DNA of 64,000 nucleotides from Glaciecola flavus (lineage in GTDB: Bacteria > Pseudomonadota > Gammaproteobacteria > Enterobacterales > Alteromonadaceae). A model generated the notes under the pieces. That model saw only the letters and a list, made by a program, of their open reading frames with translations. It was not told where the DNA came from and did no database searches. A program made the position numbers and the translations under genes. The DNA lies in the NCBI RefSeq assembly GCF_042646125.1, contig NZ_JBHRSW010000007.1:62001-126000 (forward strand), given 5' to 3'. This document shows positions 25,147-34,185 of this stretch, piece by piece. The stretch's first letter is position 1; each line of letters starts with the position of its first letter.

Positions 25147-26581
25147 ATGATTTTGGCGGAGTTCTGAGCACCATCAATCGAATTTCAGTCATGTCCTCGA
25201 TAGCGTAACGAATACCTTCGCGACCTAAACCAGATTCTTTTACACCGCCGTAAGGCATGTTGTCTACACGCCAACTAGGGACGTCACCAATGACAACGCC
25301 ACCTACCTCCAGCTCATCCCACGCTTTGTGGGCTTTGTAGATATCACGGGTAAAAATGCCTGCCTGTAAACCAAATTGAGAATCATTGACTTGTGCAAGT
25401 GCGTCATCAAACTCTTCAAAACGACTAAGTACACTCACCGGACCAAACGCTTCTTCGGTAACAATATCACAGTCAGGTGGCACATCTTCTAAGACCGTGG
25501 CTTGCAGCATGGCGCCTTCGCGTGTGCCTCCACAAAGGATTTTTCCACCTTTTTGCTTAGCTTCGATAATCCAACTTTCTAAGCGTTTGGCCTCTGATTC
25601 AGCAATCATTGGGCCGACAAAGGTGCTTTCGTCTTGTGGTGCGCCATGGATAAGATTAGATACTCTATCAACAAACTTATCTTTAAAAGTGTCATAAATA
25701 TCACTGTGCACAATAATACGTTGGACACCGATACAACTTTGTCCTGATTGATAGTATGCGCCAAATACAATGCGCGTTATTGCGTCTTCTATATCTGCGT
25801 CAGCGTCCACTACGCAGGCGGCATTTCCCCCTAATTCGAGAATCACCGGTTTTTTTCCTGCTTTGGCTTTTAGTGCCCAACCAACATCAGGGGAGCCGGT
25901 AAAACTGAGTAACTTAAAACGTTCGTCTGTCGTAAACAAATCTGCCCCATCTCGGCTACAGGGCAATATAGAAAATGCGCCTTTGGGAAGATTAGTTTCT
26001 GCCAATATCTCACCAATGATCAATGCGCCAATAGGCGTTCTGCTAGCTGGTTTTAACACAAAGGCACAACCTGCGGCGATGGCCGGTGCCACTTTGTGTG
26101 CGGCTAAATTTAAAGGAAAATTAAATGGCGATATAAATGAGCAGGGGCCAATGGGTACGCGTTTAGACATGCCGGCGTAACCTTTTGCTCGTTCGGTAAT
26201 TTCTAAATTAATTACTTCACCTTGGATGCGTACAGATTCTTCTGCTGCAATTTTAAAGGTGTCAATTAAGCGTGTGACTTCGCCACGCGCATCTTTAATT
26301 GGTTTGCCTGCTTCTATGCATAAGGCGTCGGCCAGTTCGTCAAATCGCTCCTTGAAGCGCTGAACACAGTGTTCAAGTATTTGTTGACGTTGATAGGCGG
26401 GCATCTTATTTAGTGCAGGTTGCGCCGCTTCTGCCGCCGCAATAGCTTGGTCAATCACCTTTGCATCTGCAAGGGCAGCGCGGGTTGCCACTTCCTGAGT
26501 ATATTTGTCGACTACTGCTAAATCAGTATTGGCATAAACAGCTTCGTTTGCTAAATAGTAAGGGTATGTTTGTGCTAGCAT
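25145..26581 (-). CDS. NAD(P)-dependent aldehyde dehydrogenase
   Basis: A 478-residue soluble aldehyde dehydrogenase. The cofactor and active-site motifs are present: FISPFNFPLNLAAHK, the general-base Glu in VILELGGNA (about residue 250) and the nucleophilic Cys in GQSCIGVQR (about 284), plus the C-terminal PYGGVKESGLGREG. The family oxidises aldehydes to acids; the sequence resembles glyceraldehyde-3-phosphate/lactaldehyde/succinate-semialdehyde types, so substrate is uncertain. It follows the acetolactate synthase-like gene by nine bases with its own AAGGA site, so the two are one operon. Confidence 0.88.
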   Translation of the reverse strand: MLAQTYPYYLANEAVYANTDLAVVDKYTQEVATRAALADAKVIDQAIAAAEAAQPALNKMPAYQRQQILEHCVQRFKERFDELADALCIEAGKPIKDARGEVTRLIDTFKIAAEESVRIQGEVINLEITERAKGYAGMSKRVPIGPCSFISPFNFPLNLAAHKVAPAIAAGCAFVLKPASRTPIGALIIGEILAETNLPKGAFSILPCSRDGADLFTTDERFKLLSFTGSPDVGWALKAKAGKKPVILELGGNAACVVDADADIEDAITRIVFGAYYQSGQSCIGVQRIIVHSDIYDTFKDKFVDRVSNLIHGAPQDESTFVGPMIAESEAKRLESWIIEAKQKGGKILCGGTREGAMLQATVLEDVPPDCDIVTEEAFGPVSVLSRFEEFDDALAQVNDSQFGLQAGIFTRDIYKAHKAWDELEVGGVVIGDVPSWRVDNMPYGGVKESGLGREGIRYAIEDMTEIRLMVLRTPPKS

Positions 26582-26590
26582 TGTGGATCC

Positions 26591-28231
26591 TTACAGCTTG
26601 TCGCTTAGTTGACGAATTGTTTTGTTGAGTGTGTCGTCATTTAAACTGTAGTCAACTGGGACATCAATGAGATGAACATCAGGGGTGTTCAAACATTCAG
26701 TAATTTGCGCACCTAGTTCGTCTACAGAGTTTACACGCCAACCTTTTCCACCATAGCTTTCGACATATTTGACAAAATCTGGATTGCCATAATCTAAGCC
26801 GAAATTGTCGAAGCCCATATTTGCCTGCTTCCACTTGATCATGCCGTATGCATCGTCTCGTAAAATAATGACGACAATATGTAGCTTAAGACGGACGGCT
26901 GTCTCCAACTCTTGACTGTTCATCATAAAGCCACCATCGCCGCACACGGTAATTACTGCTTTTTCTGGGTGTACAAGCTTAGCCGCCATGGCAGACGGTA
27001 AACCTGCACCCATAGTTGCTAAGGCATTGTCTAACAGTAAGGTATTCGGAAAGTACGCGGCATAGTTTCGGGCAAACCATATTTTGTATACACCATTGTC
27101 CAAGGTGACTATCCCGTCTTTAGGCATGGCTTTGCGCACTTCTTTTACAAAGCGTTCAGGCAAAATAGGGAAGCGCTCGTCATCTTCTGCCGCCGTTCTG
27201 TGCTGGCAGTAAGCGTCATGGACGTCGTGATAAAAATCTAATCGCCAATGTGCTTGTGGGCTAATTGCTTCTTTTATCTGCCAAATACTATTGGCTATGT
27301 CGCCAATCACTTCTAACTGAGGAAAATAAACGGGATCGACGGTGGCAGTTTCAAAATTTACATGAATTACTTGCTGACCATCGGGTTCCATGAAAAATGG
27401 CGGTTTTTCAACTACGTCATGCCCTACATTGATAATTAAGTCGGCTCTATTGATTGCCCGATGCACAAAATCACCACTGGACAATGCAGTATTACCAACA
27501 AACAAATCGTCACTCTCGTCAATGACGCCTTTACCCATTTGCGTGGTCACGAACGGAATCCCAGTTTTGTCAACGAATTCACGCAACATTTTTGCGGTCA
27601 ACTTGCGATTTGCGCCAGCGCCAATCAATAGTAAAGGGGAATTTGCAGCTTGAATCATCTCTACGGCATGATTAATGGCTTTGTATTCAGCAATGGGGCG
27701 ACGTACTGTACTTGCCGGCACTAAAGCTTCATTTGTGTCTTCATCTGATATATCTTCAGGAAATTCAATGTGTACGGCACCGGGACGTTCTTCACCGGCG
27801 ATTCGAAAAGCTTCGCGTACAACGGATGGTATCCGATCGCCGCTGACAATCTGCGAGGTATATTTAGTGATGGGGCGCATCATACCTACTACATCTATCA
27901 CTTGAAAGCGACCCTGCTTGCTGGTTTTTATTGGCTTTTGACCGGTTATCATTAGCATGGGCATGGCACCAAGTTGGGCATAAGCTGCACAGGTTACCAA
28001 ATTAGTGGCACCAGGCCCTAGAGTTGAGATACACACGCCTACTTTGCCAGTTAGACGACCGTAGGTGGCCGCCATAAACCCTGCGCCTTGTTCATGGCGC
28101 GTGAGAATCAGTTTAATTTTGGATTCTCGCAAAGATTCAAGTAAATCTAGGTTTTCTTCACCGGGTATTCCAAAAATATATTCGACGCCCTCTGCTTCAA
28201 GCGCTTTTACCATTAAATCAGATGCTTTCAT
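26591..28231 (-). CDS. Acetolactate synthase-like ThDP enzyme, large subunit
   Basis: A 546-residue thiamine-diphosphate enzyme of the acetohydroxyacid synthase type. The catalytic Glu47 is in TRHEQGAGFMA, and the Mg/ThDP motif runs from GDGGFMMNSQELETAV. It would decarboxylate pyruvate and condense the product with a second 2-oxo acid. It has no small regulatory subunit gene beside it, unlike ilvIH or ilvBN, and its partner here is an aldehyde dehydrogenase, which suggests a catabolic or overflow role; sulfoacetaldehyde or glyoxylate-type relatives cannot be excluded. A GGGCGGAG ribosome site precedes the ATG. Confidence 0.85.
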   Translation of the reverse strand: MKASDLMVKALEAEGVEYIFGIPGEENLDLLESLRESKIKLILTRHEQGAGFMAATYGRLTGKVGVCISTLGPGATNLVTCAAYAQLGAMPMLMITGQKPIKTSKQGRFQVIDVVGMMRPITKYTSQIVSGDRIPSVVREAFRIAGEERPGAVHIEFPEDISDEDTNEALVPASTVRRPIAEYKAINHAVEMIQAANSPLLLIGAGANRKLTAKMLREFVDKTGIPFVTTQMGKGVIDESDDLFVGNTALSSGDFVHRAINRADLIINVGHDVVEKPPFFMEPDGQQVIHVNFETATVDPVYFPQLEVIGDIANSIWQIKEAISPQAHWRLDFYHDVHDAYCQHRTAAEDDERFPILPERFVKEVRKAMPKDGIVTLDNGVYKIWFARNYAAYFPNTLLLDNALATMGAGLPSAMAAKLVHPEKAVITVCGDGGFMMNSQELETAVRLKLHIVVIILRDDAYGMIKWKQANMGFDNFGLDYGNPDFVKYVESYGGKGWRVNSVDELGAQITECLNTPDVHLIDVPVDYSLNDDTLNKTIRQLSDKL

Positions 28232-28369
28232 TCTCCGCCCTTTGTGTATTGATATGGCTATGTAGCCTTTGGATTTTTTAATTTATGTTTCTATCTGCCT
28301 AATAGGGATTTGTTAAACTGCAAAAAAATTTCATGCTTGCTGTTAATAGTTCACGTGAGGTTTTTGATA

Positions 28370-29275
28370 GTGGCCAATATAGTAAAAAAAGCCATGATCA
28401 GTAAGCCTCAGATAATAGTAGAATATACAGCCAAAATTGCCAAAGTAGCAGATGATAAACTGAGGAGACGCTATTTGCCGATATTTGACAACAAAATATG
28501 TTTACTAACCAAACACAAAAAACAAAATCAAATACTACCTGTATTGCGCGCACACTGGGCTGGCGAACTCATCACTTGGGATAGCTTCGACACGGATATC
28601 CTAGGTAGTTTTGATGGCAAAACTGCGAGGGTGATGTCTCCCTTACAATGCGCATTGAAAAAAGCGCATATTGCATGTGAACTAAGTGGGCTAAATCAAG
28701 GATTGGGAAGTGAAGGGAGCTTTAATGGTTTTTTGGGGATGGGTAACATGAACGAGGAATTTATTGCCTTTGTTGATATTCGCCGTAAGATTGAAATTGT
28801 TGGTGTTGCTCGAAAAATGGTGAGTTTACAAAGTTGTGTCGCTGAATCCCCCGAGGCACTTGATAAATTCATCTCTCAATTCGCTCCTGAACAGGCGTGG
28901 ATACTAGAGACAAAATGCAATGAATTTAAAGGTTTATTTGGTATTGATTCCGTATTAGCATGTGTGAAGGAGGATGATTGGCCAGTTACAATCAGTCCAG
29001 ACTTTCGCGCAATGCATTGCCCAGAGCGTCATATTACGCTTGAGTACGCGACAAAAGATTTATTGAAGCGTTTGTCTGCAAAATGCCCAAGTTGTGAATA
29101 CCCTGGATTTGTATTTGAGAAAAAGATACTAGGCCTACCGTGTGAACTATGCGGCTCGCCAACTAATCAAGCCAAGGCTTATCAAGCGGAATGCAACAAG
29201 TGTCGTTTTTCAGTCTCAAAAAATGTTGAAGAACAACAAGCAGCCTCGTTTTATTGCCCGATGTGTAACCCGTAA
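28370..29275 (+). CDS. DUF6671-like protein with C-terminal zinc ribbons
   Basis: About 301 residues. The central part (ICLLTKHKKQNQILPVLRA, SFDTDILGSFDGKTAR, then SPLQCALKKAHIAC and GLGSEGSFNG) has the pattern I associate with DUF6671. The C-terminus carries paired cysteines, CPSC near residue 243, CELC, CNKC and CPMC, giving two probable zinc ribbons. Function is unknown; nucleic-acid or protein binding is plausible from the ribbons. The start could be TTG 28310, GTG 28370 (TGAGG upstream, preferred) or ATG 28394. The exported RidA gene follows 29 bases later in the same direction. Confidence 0.6.
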   Translation: MANIVKKAMISKPQIIVEYTAKIAKVADDKLRRRYLPIFDNKICLLTKHKKQNQILPVLRAHWAGELITWDSFDTDILGSFDGKTARVMSPLQCALKKAHIACELSGLNQGLGSEGSFNGFLGMGNMNEEFIAFVDIRRKIEIVGVARKMVSLQSCVAESPEALDKFISQFAPEQAWILETKCNEFKGLFGIDSVLACVKEDDWPVTISPDFRAMHCPERHITLEYATKDLLKRLSAKCPSCEYPGFVFEKKILGLPCELCGSPTNQAKAYQAECNKCRFSVSKNVEEQQAASFYCPMCNP

Positions 29276-29304
29276 TTTTTTAGATATTACAAAAATGGAG
29301 CTAC

Positions 29305-29823
29305 ATGATGATATATCGCCTGCTAATAATGTCCGTTTGTTTGTTACTTTCATATAGTGTCGTTGCTGATCCGTATAAAGTATTAAAACAGAACAATATC
29401 GTTTTACCTGAAGTCTCTAGTCCGCTTGCTAACTACGTAAAAACACTAAGGGTAGGTGAGCTAGTTTATACGTCTGGGCATGTCTCCATTGGGCTTGATG
29501 GCACGCCAATAAAAGGAAAACTTGGCAAGACTATGACTGTCGAACAGGGAAAAGAAGCGGCGAAAGCCACGGCAGTACAAATCCTCACTAGTCTGCAACA
29601 AGAACTGGGTGACTTACATAAAATCAAACGTATCGTTAAGGTAGTCGGAATGGTGAATGCAACATCTGATTTTACCGAACACTCACAAGTAATGAACGGC
29701 TTTTCAGATTTTATTGTTGAAGTGTTTGGGGACAAAGGTCGCCATGTTCGAACCGCTGTCGGAATGAATTCTTTGCCCGGCGATTACGCGCTTGAAATAG
29801 AAGTCATAGTTCAGGTTAATTAA
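29305..29823 (+). CDS. Exported RidA (YjgF/UK114) family protein
   Basis: RidA proteins form trimers that hydrolyse reactive enamine/imine intermediates, usually in the cytosol. This 172-residue version is unusual in carrying a signal peptide (residues 1-21, ending SVVA), placing it in the periplasm. The conserved segments GELVYTSGHVSIGLDG and HVRTAVGMNSLPGDYALEIE are present, including the arginine that binds the substrate carboxylate. Two tandem ATGs open the gene. Its end overlaps the convergent cyclophilin gene by eight bases. Confidence 0.85.
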   Translation: MMIYRLLIMSVCLLLSYSVVADPYKVLKQNNIVLPEVSSPLANYVKTLRVGELVYTSGHVSIGLDGTPIKGKLGKTMTVEQGKEAAKATAVQILTSLQQELGDLHKIKRIVKVVGMVNATSDFTEHSQVMNGFSDFIVEVFGDKGRHVRTAVGMNSLPGDYALEIEVIVQVN

Positions 29824-30466
29824 TCTCGGGTAAAATTGTGGCTTTGTGAAGAATGATAGGCGTCACAGGCACATCACGAAAGCCTGATTGCACATGGTAC
29901 TCTGTTTCTACTTCAGCCATTTTGTCGATGACGTCAGTGCCTTCAATAACTTGGCCAAATACGGTATAGCCCCAGCCTCTACCAGGATCTAGGTTAGTGT
30001 TGTCATTTACGTTGAAGAAAAACTGACGCATAGCAGAGTGAGGGTCATCTTTTCGCGCCATTGCAATGCTGTACATGACATTTTTAAGGCCATTTCCTGA
30101 TTCATTAAAAATCGGGGAAAAAGTGGTTTTTACTTTAAATTCTGGGGTATAGCCGCCGCCTTGCACAATGTAGTTTGGGATAATTCGTTGAAACAAGGTA
30201 TTGTCATACTCTTTAAAATTCACATAACGTAAAAAGTTGTTGACGGTAATAGGTGCTTTACGGCGATCTAACTCTATTGTGATCTCACCCATACTGGTTT
30301 CAAACAGCACTCGTGGGTAATAATTGTCCGCTTGAATCTCTGCCCCTTTTTGCTTTTTAGACGGCAGAGCTGAGGCGGCAAAAACAACTGTGCTCAAGAC
30401 AAGGAGTCCGACAACTCTGACAATAAAAAGCGATTGAAAGAATGATAGGTTTGATTTTGTAAGCAT
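29816..30466 (-). CDS. Exported cyclophilin-type peptidyl-prolyl isomerase
   Basis: A 216-residue cyclophilin with an N-terminal hydrophobic export segment (about residues 15-35, ending FAASA). The cyclophilin core runs from VLFETSMGEITIELDRRKA, through FLRYVNFKEYDNTLFQRIIP and VQGGGYTPEF, to GYTVFGQVIEGTDVIDKMAEV; the catalytic Arg is in FQRIIP and the tryptophan of the human site is replaced, as in most bacterial forms. It probably assists folding of periplasmic proteins. The ATG at 30466 is preferred over the upstream open extension because it begins the export segment. Confidence 0.9.
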   Translation of the reverse strand: MLTKSNLSFFQSLFIVRVVGLLVLSTVVFAASALPSKKQKGAEIQADNYYPRVLFETSMGEITIELDRRKAPITVNNFLRYVNFKEYDNTLFQRIIPNYIVQGGGYTPEFKVKTTFSPIFNESGNGLKNVMYSIAMARKDDPHSAMRQFFFNVNDNTNLDPGRGWGYTVFGQVIEGTDVIDKMAEVETEYHVQSGFRDVPVTPIILHKATILPEIN

Positions 30467-30575
30467 ATACAAGCCTTTGTAAATAATATGATTTCTCGGA
30501 TCTGCTGACCTTTGCACTATACCTTGGAAGACAAGTGCAATTTTTTTGCTACATTAGCATTTTGCTAGTCTTTAG

Positions 30576-31883
30576 TCACTCCTTGCCCTTTTGTATATCA
30601 ATTAAATCAGTGACAAACTTTTTGGCTGTCTCCTCATCCATTTTTTGTATGCTTACACGAATAGCGCGGGGGCTCTCTTTTATAGCAAACGAGCAGCCTG
30701 GACGAACTAACCAACCTTTTCGCGACAGTGCGTAACTAACAAGTTGTGGATCTTGCGCAATAGGCACCCATACATTTAGTCCATCTGTTTGGTGATTTAT
30801 CTCAATATTTTTTTGTGCCAGTGCTTCTATTAAGCAGCTTCGACGATAGACACAATCTTTGGCTGCAGTTTGAAGGCCTTTTTGGAATGAGGTTGTTGTG
30901 AGACAAGTATAAACTAAAGATTGCAATACGCGACTCACCCAAGACATTCCAGGAGCCAAACGGCTATTAATGCCTTGAATTGATTCTTTGTCAGCGGCCA
31001 CAAGCGCCATTCTTAAATCCGGCCCTAGGCCTTTGGATACTGAGCGAAAAACCGCCCAATTGTGAGTGGACTCTGGAATAACTGAATAGTAATTGCTTAT
31101 CGCCATTAATGAAAAGTGATCGTCAGCCATCACAAGCACGTTGGGATAGTCGCTTAAAACCTCGCGCAGTTGCTCTGCTCGTTCTTTGGACAAGGACGCA
31201 TCACTTGGGTTATGCGCACGAGGTGTCACGAGCACCGCTTTCGCGCCATTTTTAAGTGCAGCCTTTAAGGCTTCTGGTCTCATTCCTTGTTCATCCATTG
31301 TCGCGCCTAATACATGCATACCCGAGAGGCGAATGGCATTAGCAGAGCTGATGTAACAAGGGTCTTCAACCACAACTTTATCCCCTAGGTGCAAGTGCGC
31401 TGCCAGCAAGCGTTCGAGCGTGTCTATTGCGCCACTGCACAAGGTAATATCAAGATCTTGCGGGCAATCCTCCTGAAACCATTGTTTTGCGAAGGTATAC
31501 ATTTCGGGCAGTATTGTCGCTTCACCGTAAACATACTGATTCAACATGGTCTGTTGAGCGACACTGTTTAAATCAGGTAGCCAGTCTCGTCGGGGGCTGC
31601 CATCCGCCAAATCGAAAAGAGGCGTATTGCTTGTACCCTCTTGCTCGCCTGCTATGGGTTTATGGCAAATACGTGTGCCTCGTCTTCCCTGAGTGACGGC
31701 AATACCGGCTTTGGTGAGGTGTTGATAGGCGGAAGAGACCGTATTGCGGTTTACTCCTAACTGTGCAGCCAGCGCGCGAACCGGCGGCAGTATATCATCA
31801 GGCTTTAACTGACCTTGATTAACAAGGTGGCGAACCGATTCAACAATTTCTTGTGCATTTTTGCCAAAGATCTTGACTTTCAT
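30576..31883 (-). CDS. MocR-type regulator (GntR HTH plus aminotransferase domain)
   Basis: A 435-residue PLP-dependent transcription factor. Residues 1-70 form a GntR winged helix (PPVRALAAQLGVNRNTVSSAYQ), and residues about 105-430 an aminotransferase fold I domain with the cofactor lysine in FRSVSKGLGPDLRMALV. MocR proteins sense an amino compound or PLP and control neighbouring metabolic genes. It faces a DHDPS-like lyase and an MFS transporter, which are the likely targets. The shared 120-base gap contains candidate operators. Confidence 0.9.
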   Translation of the reverse strand: MKVKIFGKNAQEIVESVRHLVNQGQLKPDDILPPVRALAAQLGVNRNTVSSAYQHLTKAGIAVTQGRRGTRICHKPIAGEQEGTSNTPLFDLADGSPRRDWLPDLNSVAQQTMLNQYVYGEATILPEMYTFAKQWFQEDCPQDLDITLCSGAIDTLERLLAAHLHLGDKVVVEDPCYISSANAIRLSGMHVLGATMDEQGMRPEALKAALKNGAKAVLVTPRAHNPSDASLSKERAEQLREVLSDYPNVLVMADDHFSLMAISNYYSVIPESTHNWAVFRSVSKGLGPDLRMALVAADKESIQGINSRLAPGMSWVSRVLQSLVYTCLTTTSFQKGLQTAAKDCVYRRSCLIEALAQKNIEINHQTDGLNVWVPIAQDPQLVSYALSRKGWLVRPGCSFAIKESPRAIRVSIQKMDEETAKKFVTDLIDIQKGKE

Positions 31884-31892
31884 TTTTGTCCT

Positions 31893-31914
31893 ATGACAAT
31901 ATTGTTTATGTCAT
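31893..31914. promoter_or_regulatory. Candidate MocR operator
   Basis: ATGACA (31893-31898) and TGTCAT (31909-31914) form an inverted repeat around an AT-rich centre, immediately before the mocR start. A second imperfect inverted repeat, TGGCAC-N7-GTACCA, lies near 31930-31950. Either could be the binding site that controls both directions. Inferred from position and symmetry. Confidence 0.35.
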
Positions 31915-32003
31915 GGGTCAATGGTTGCATGGCACTAGCATAGTACCAGCACAGTTCATGCCCATGTCTTTTTAGTGTCTATTCTAAACAATTAGGGGGA
32001 TAA

Positions 32004-32897
32004 ATGTTTACTGGTTTATCTGCATTTCCGTTAACACCGTTTAAAAACGAGCAGGTCGACGCAGTTGCTTTTGCGCGTTTGATTCATAAACTGGTCGACG
32101 CTCGAGTGAATTCAATTTGTGCGATGGGGTCTACCGGACTCTATCCTTATTTGTCAAGGGAAGAGTTTTCCGAACTTGCAACTACAGCGGTTGAATTGGC
32201 TGGCAATATACCCGTCATGGTCGGTGTTGGTGCCTTGCGTACCGACGATGTCCTTCGTAACATTGATATCGCTCAAACCGCCGGAGTCGAGGCGGTTTTA
32301 TTGGCTCCCGTTTCGTATCATCCCCTAAGAGATTGTGAAGTATACGCACTATATGAAAAAGTCACGCAGCATCTTTCAGTGCCTTTATGTGTATACGAAA
32401 ACCCAAATGTAACGAACTTTGTTTTTAGCGACGATCTCTATCGACACATAACGCGATTACCTAATGTTGCAGCAATCAAGATCCCCGGGCAGTCATTTCA
32501 CGAGGATGAGGGTAAAAAACGACTTGATCAATTGCGGCAACTACTGCCTGACAATGTTGCAATCGGCGTGAGTGGAGACAAATTTGGTGCGGCAGGTATG
32601 GCTGTTGGTTGTGACCTTTGGCTTTCGGTATTAGGTGGCTTGTTTCCGAATACAGTGAAATATTTGATCAGTAAAGCTAAAGAACAAGGCCGCGAAGTCG
32701 CCATGCAGTCATCTCAAAAGATGGAAGCATTATGGCAGCTATTTACAAAAAACAATGGTGGGATGCGGGTGATGGCAACTGCAGCATCGATTTTAGGGTT
32801 GACTGAATATGAGTGCTTACCACACCCTTTACGTCCATTGGACAAAGAAGATAGGGTAATACTCGAAGCACTCATTACCGAACTTATGTTGACTTAA
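32004..32897 (+). CDS. DHDPS/N-acetylneuraminate lyase family aldolase
   Basis: A 297-residue TIM-barrel class I aldolase. The Schiff-base lysine is Lys159 in AAIKIPGQ, the assisting tyrosine is Tyr131 in CVYENP, and the substrate-carboxylate loop is GSTGLYPYL near residue 42 instead of the GTTGE of true DapA. This, and the pairing with a MocR regulator and a transporter, argues for a catabolic pyruvate-linked aldolase (for example acting on a hydroxyproline- or sugar-acid-like substrate), not lysine biosynthesis. A strong AGGGGG ribosome site precedes the ATG. Confidence 0.85.
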   Translation: MFTGLSAFPLTPFKNEQVDAVAFARLIHKLVDARVNSICAMGSTGLYPYLSREEFSELATTAVELAGNIPVMVGVGALRTDDVLRNIDIAQTAGVEAVLLAPVSYHPLRDCEVYALYEKVTQHLSVPLCVYENPNVTNFVFSDDLYRHITRLPNVAAIKIPGQSFHEDEGKKRLDQLRQLLPDNVAIGVSGDKFGAAGMAVGCDLWLSVLGGLFPNTVKYLISKAKEQGREVAMQSSQKMEALWQLFTKNNGGMRVMATAASILGLTEYECLPHPLRPLDKEDRVILEALITELMLT

Positions 32898-32903
32898 ATA
32901 AAT

Positions 32904-34106
32904 ATGCATGCTCACAGCAAGACATCACATGCTAATCTCATCAATTACGTATTGATTGCCGTCTTGGCTCGCACGGCCACTGGAGGCGCTATTGTTGCAA
33001 TAGTCTTGTTGGCGACAAGCTTTGGAGACAAAGGGATGTTAGCGGGGGCACTTGCTGCTTGTCTTACTGCACCACATGTATGTGGCCCCATTTATGGTCG
33101 TTGGCTAGATGAAGCGAAGGATCCACGGATACTCATTGGTGCTGCGTCTTTGGTGTTTACGGTTTTTTTTCAATTGGCCATCGTCGGCATACATTACAAT
33201 CTCATCAGCTTGATATATTGTTCATTACTGATTTGTGGCGTGAGTAGTTCTTTTTTAATGGGGGGATTGAGTACTCAGTTAACTTATCTCACACCTAACA
33301 CCATTGCAGAAAAAAGATATGCACAAAGCTGGGATACAATAAGTTATGGGATAGGACTGACTATTGGACCATTGTTGATTGCCGTACTCAGTCAGCTTGC
33401 CTCTGTTACGATAGCCATTAGTTTGCTAATGACCTTGCCCGTGTTTGCGAGTCTGTTTCTCCTGAAGATGCCACAACGCCAAGCACATTCGAGCACAGGA
33501 GAGGGAAAGATAGCAGGTTTTCGTCAGATAGTTGGCTATATAAGAAACTCCTCAGCACTCAAAAGCACCTTGATGATGACCTCGGGGGCGTCTTTTAGTA
33601 TTGCCGCTTTACCCGTGATGGCAGTTTATTTGAGTAAGTACTGGCAACAAAACGATGAAGCAGGGGCGTTTCTCGTGACTTTGTATGGGGTGGGTTGTTT
33701 ATGTGGCGCTATACTGTTGATCTTCAAACCTCTTAAAGCCAATGCACTGATATTGTTAAGAAAGCTAGGCATTTTTTTGTTGGTTTGCCTTTCTCTGGTC
33801 GCATTCAGTCAATCGTTTGAACTTGGTTTGGTCACTTACTGGCTTTGTGGTGTGGTTAACTCGATTTTTTTCGCCGCTACTTTGGCCGCAAGAACCGAAT
33901 ATGCGCCGAGACAAGGAGCAGCGCAGATTTTTATGTGGGTGGCGGCATGTAAAATAAGTGCAGCATCATTTGGCACACTAATGGCGGGGCTTCTGGTCGA
34001 TTACTCTATTTACTTGCCGTTTATTTTTGCTTGCTCAGTGTTGATGATCGCACTAATGTTTTTGCAATTAAACGTTAAGCCTGTTATCGAATCAACATAC
34101 GAATAG
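32904..34106 (+). CDS. MFS transporter
   Basis: A 400-residue major facilitator protein with 12 predicted helices. The loop-2 segment GPIYGRWLDEAKDPR carries the G-x-x-x-D-x-x-x-R-like family motif. It follows the aldolase gene by six bases, so the pair is one operon, and it probably imports the aldolase substrate or exports a product. Direction and substrate cannot be told from sequence. Confidence 0.82.
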   Translation: MHAHSKTSHANLINYVLIAVLARTATGGAIVAIVLLATSFGDKGMLAGALAACLTAPHVCGPIYGRWLDEAKDPRILIGAASLVFTVFFQLAIVGIHYNLISLIYCSLLICGVSSSFLMGGLSTQLTYLTPNTIAEKRYAQSWDTISYGIGLTIGPLLIAVLSQLASVTIAISLLMTLPVFASLFLLKMPQRQAHSSTGEGKIAGFRQIVGYIRNSSALKSTLMMTSGASFSIAALPVMAVYLSKYWQQNDEAGAFLVTLYGVGCLCGAILLIFKPLKANALILLRKLGIFLLVCLSLVAFSQSFELGLVTYWLCGVVNSIFFAATLAARTEYAPRQGAAQIFMWVAACKISAASFGTLMAGLLVDYSIYLPFIFACSVLMIALMFLQLNVKPVIESTYE

Positions 34107-34111
34107 AGAAG

Positions 34112-34137
34112 CAGAATAGAAAAGGCTATTCTGTTTT
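34112..34137 (+). terminator. Terminator of the aldolase-MFS operon
   Basis: CAGAATAG (34112-34119) pairs with CTATTCTG (34126-34133) across a six-base loop and is followed by TTTT. It is five bases past the MFS stop. Confidence 0.6.
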
Positions 34138-34185
34138 GGAATGTTACTACCCATATCGGCTATTGAGCAATCACGCATTCATTAC

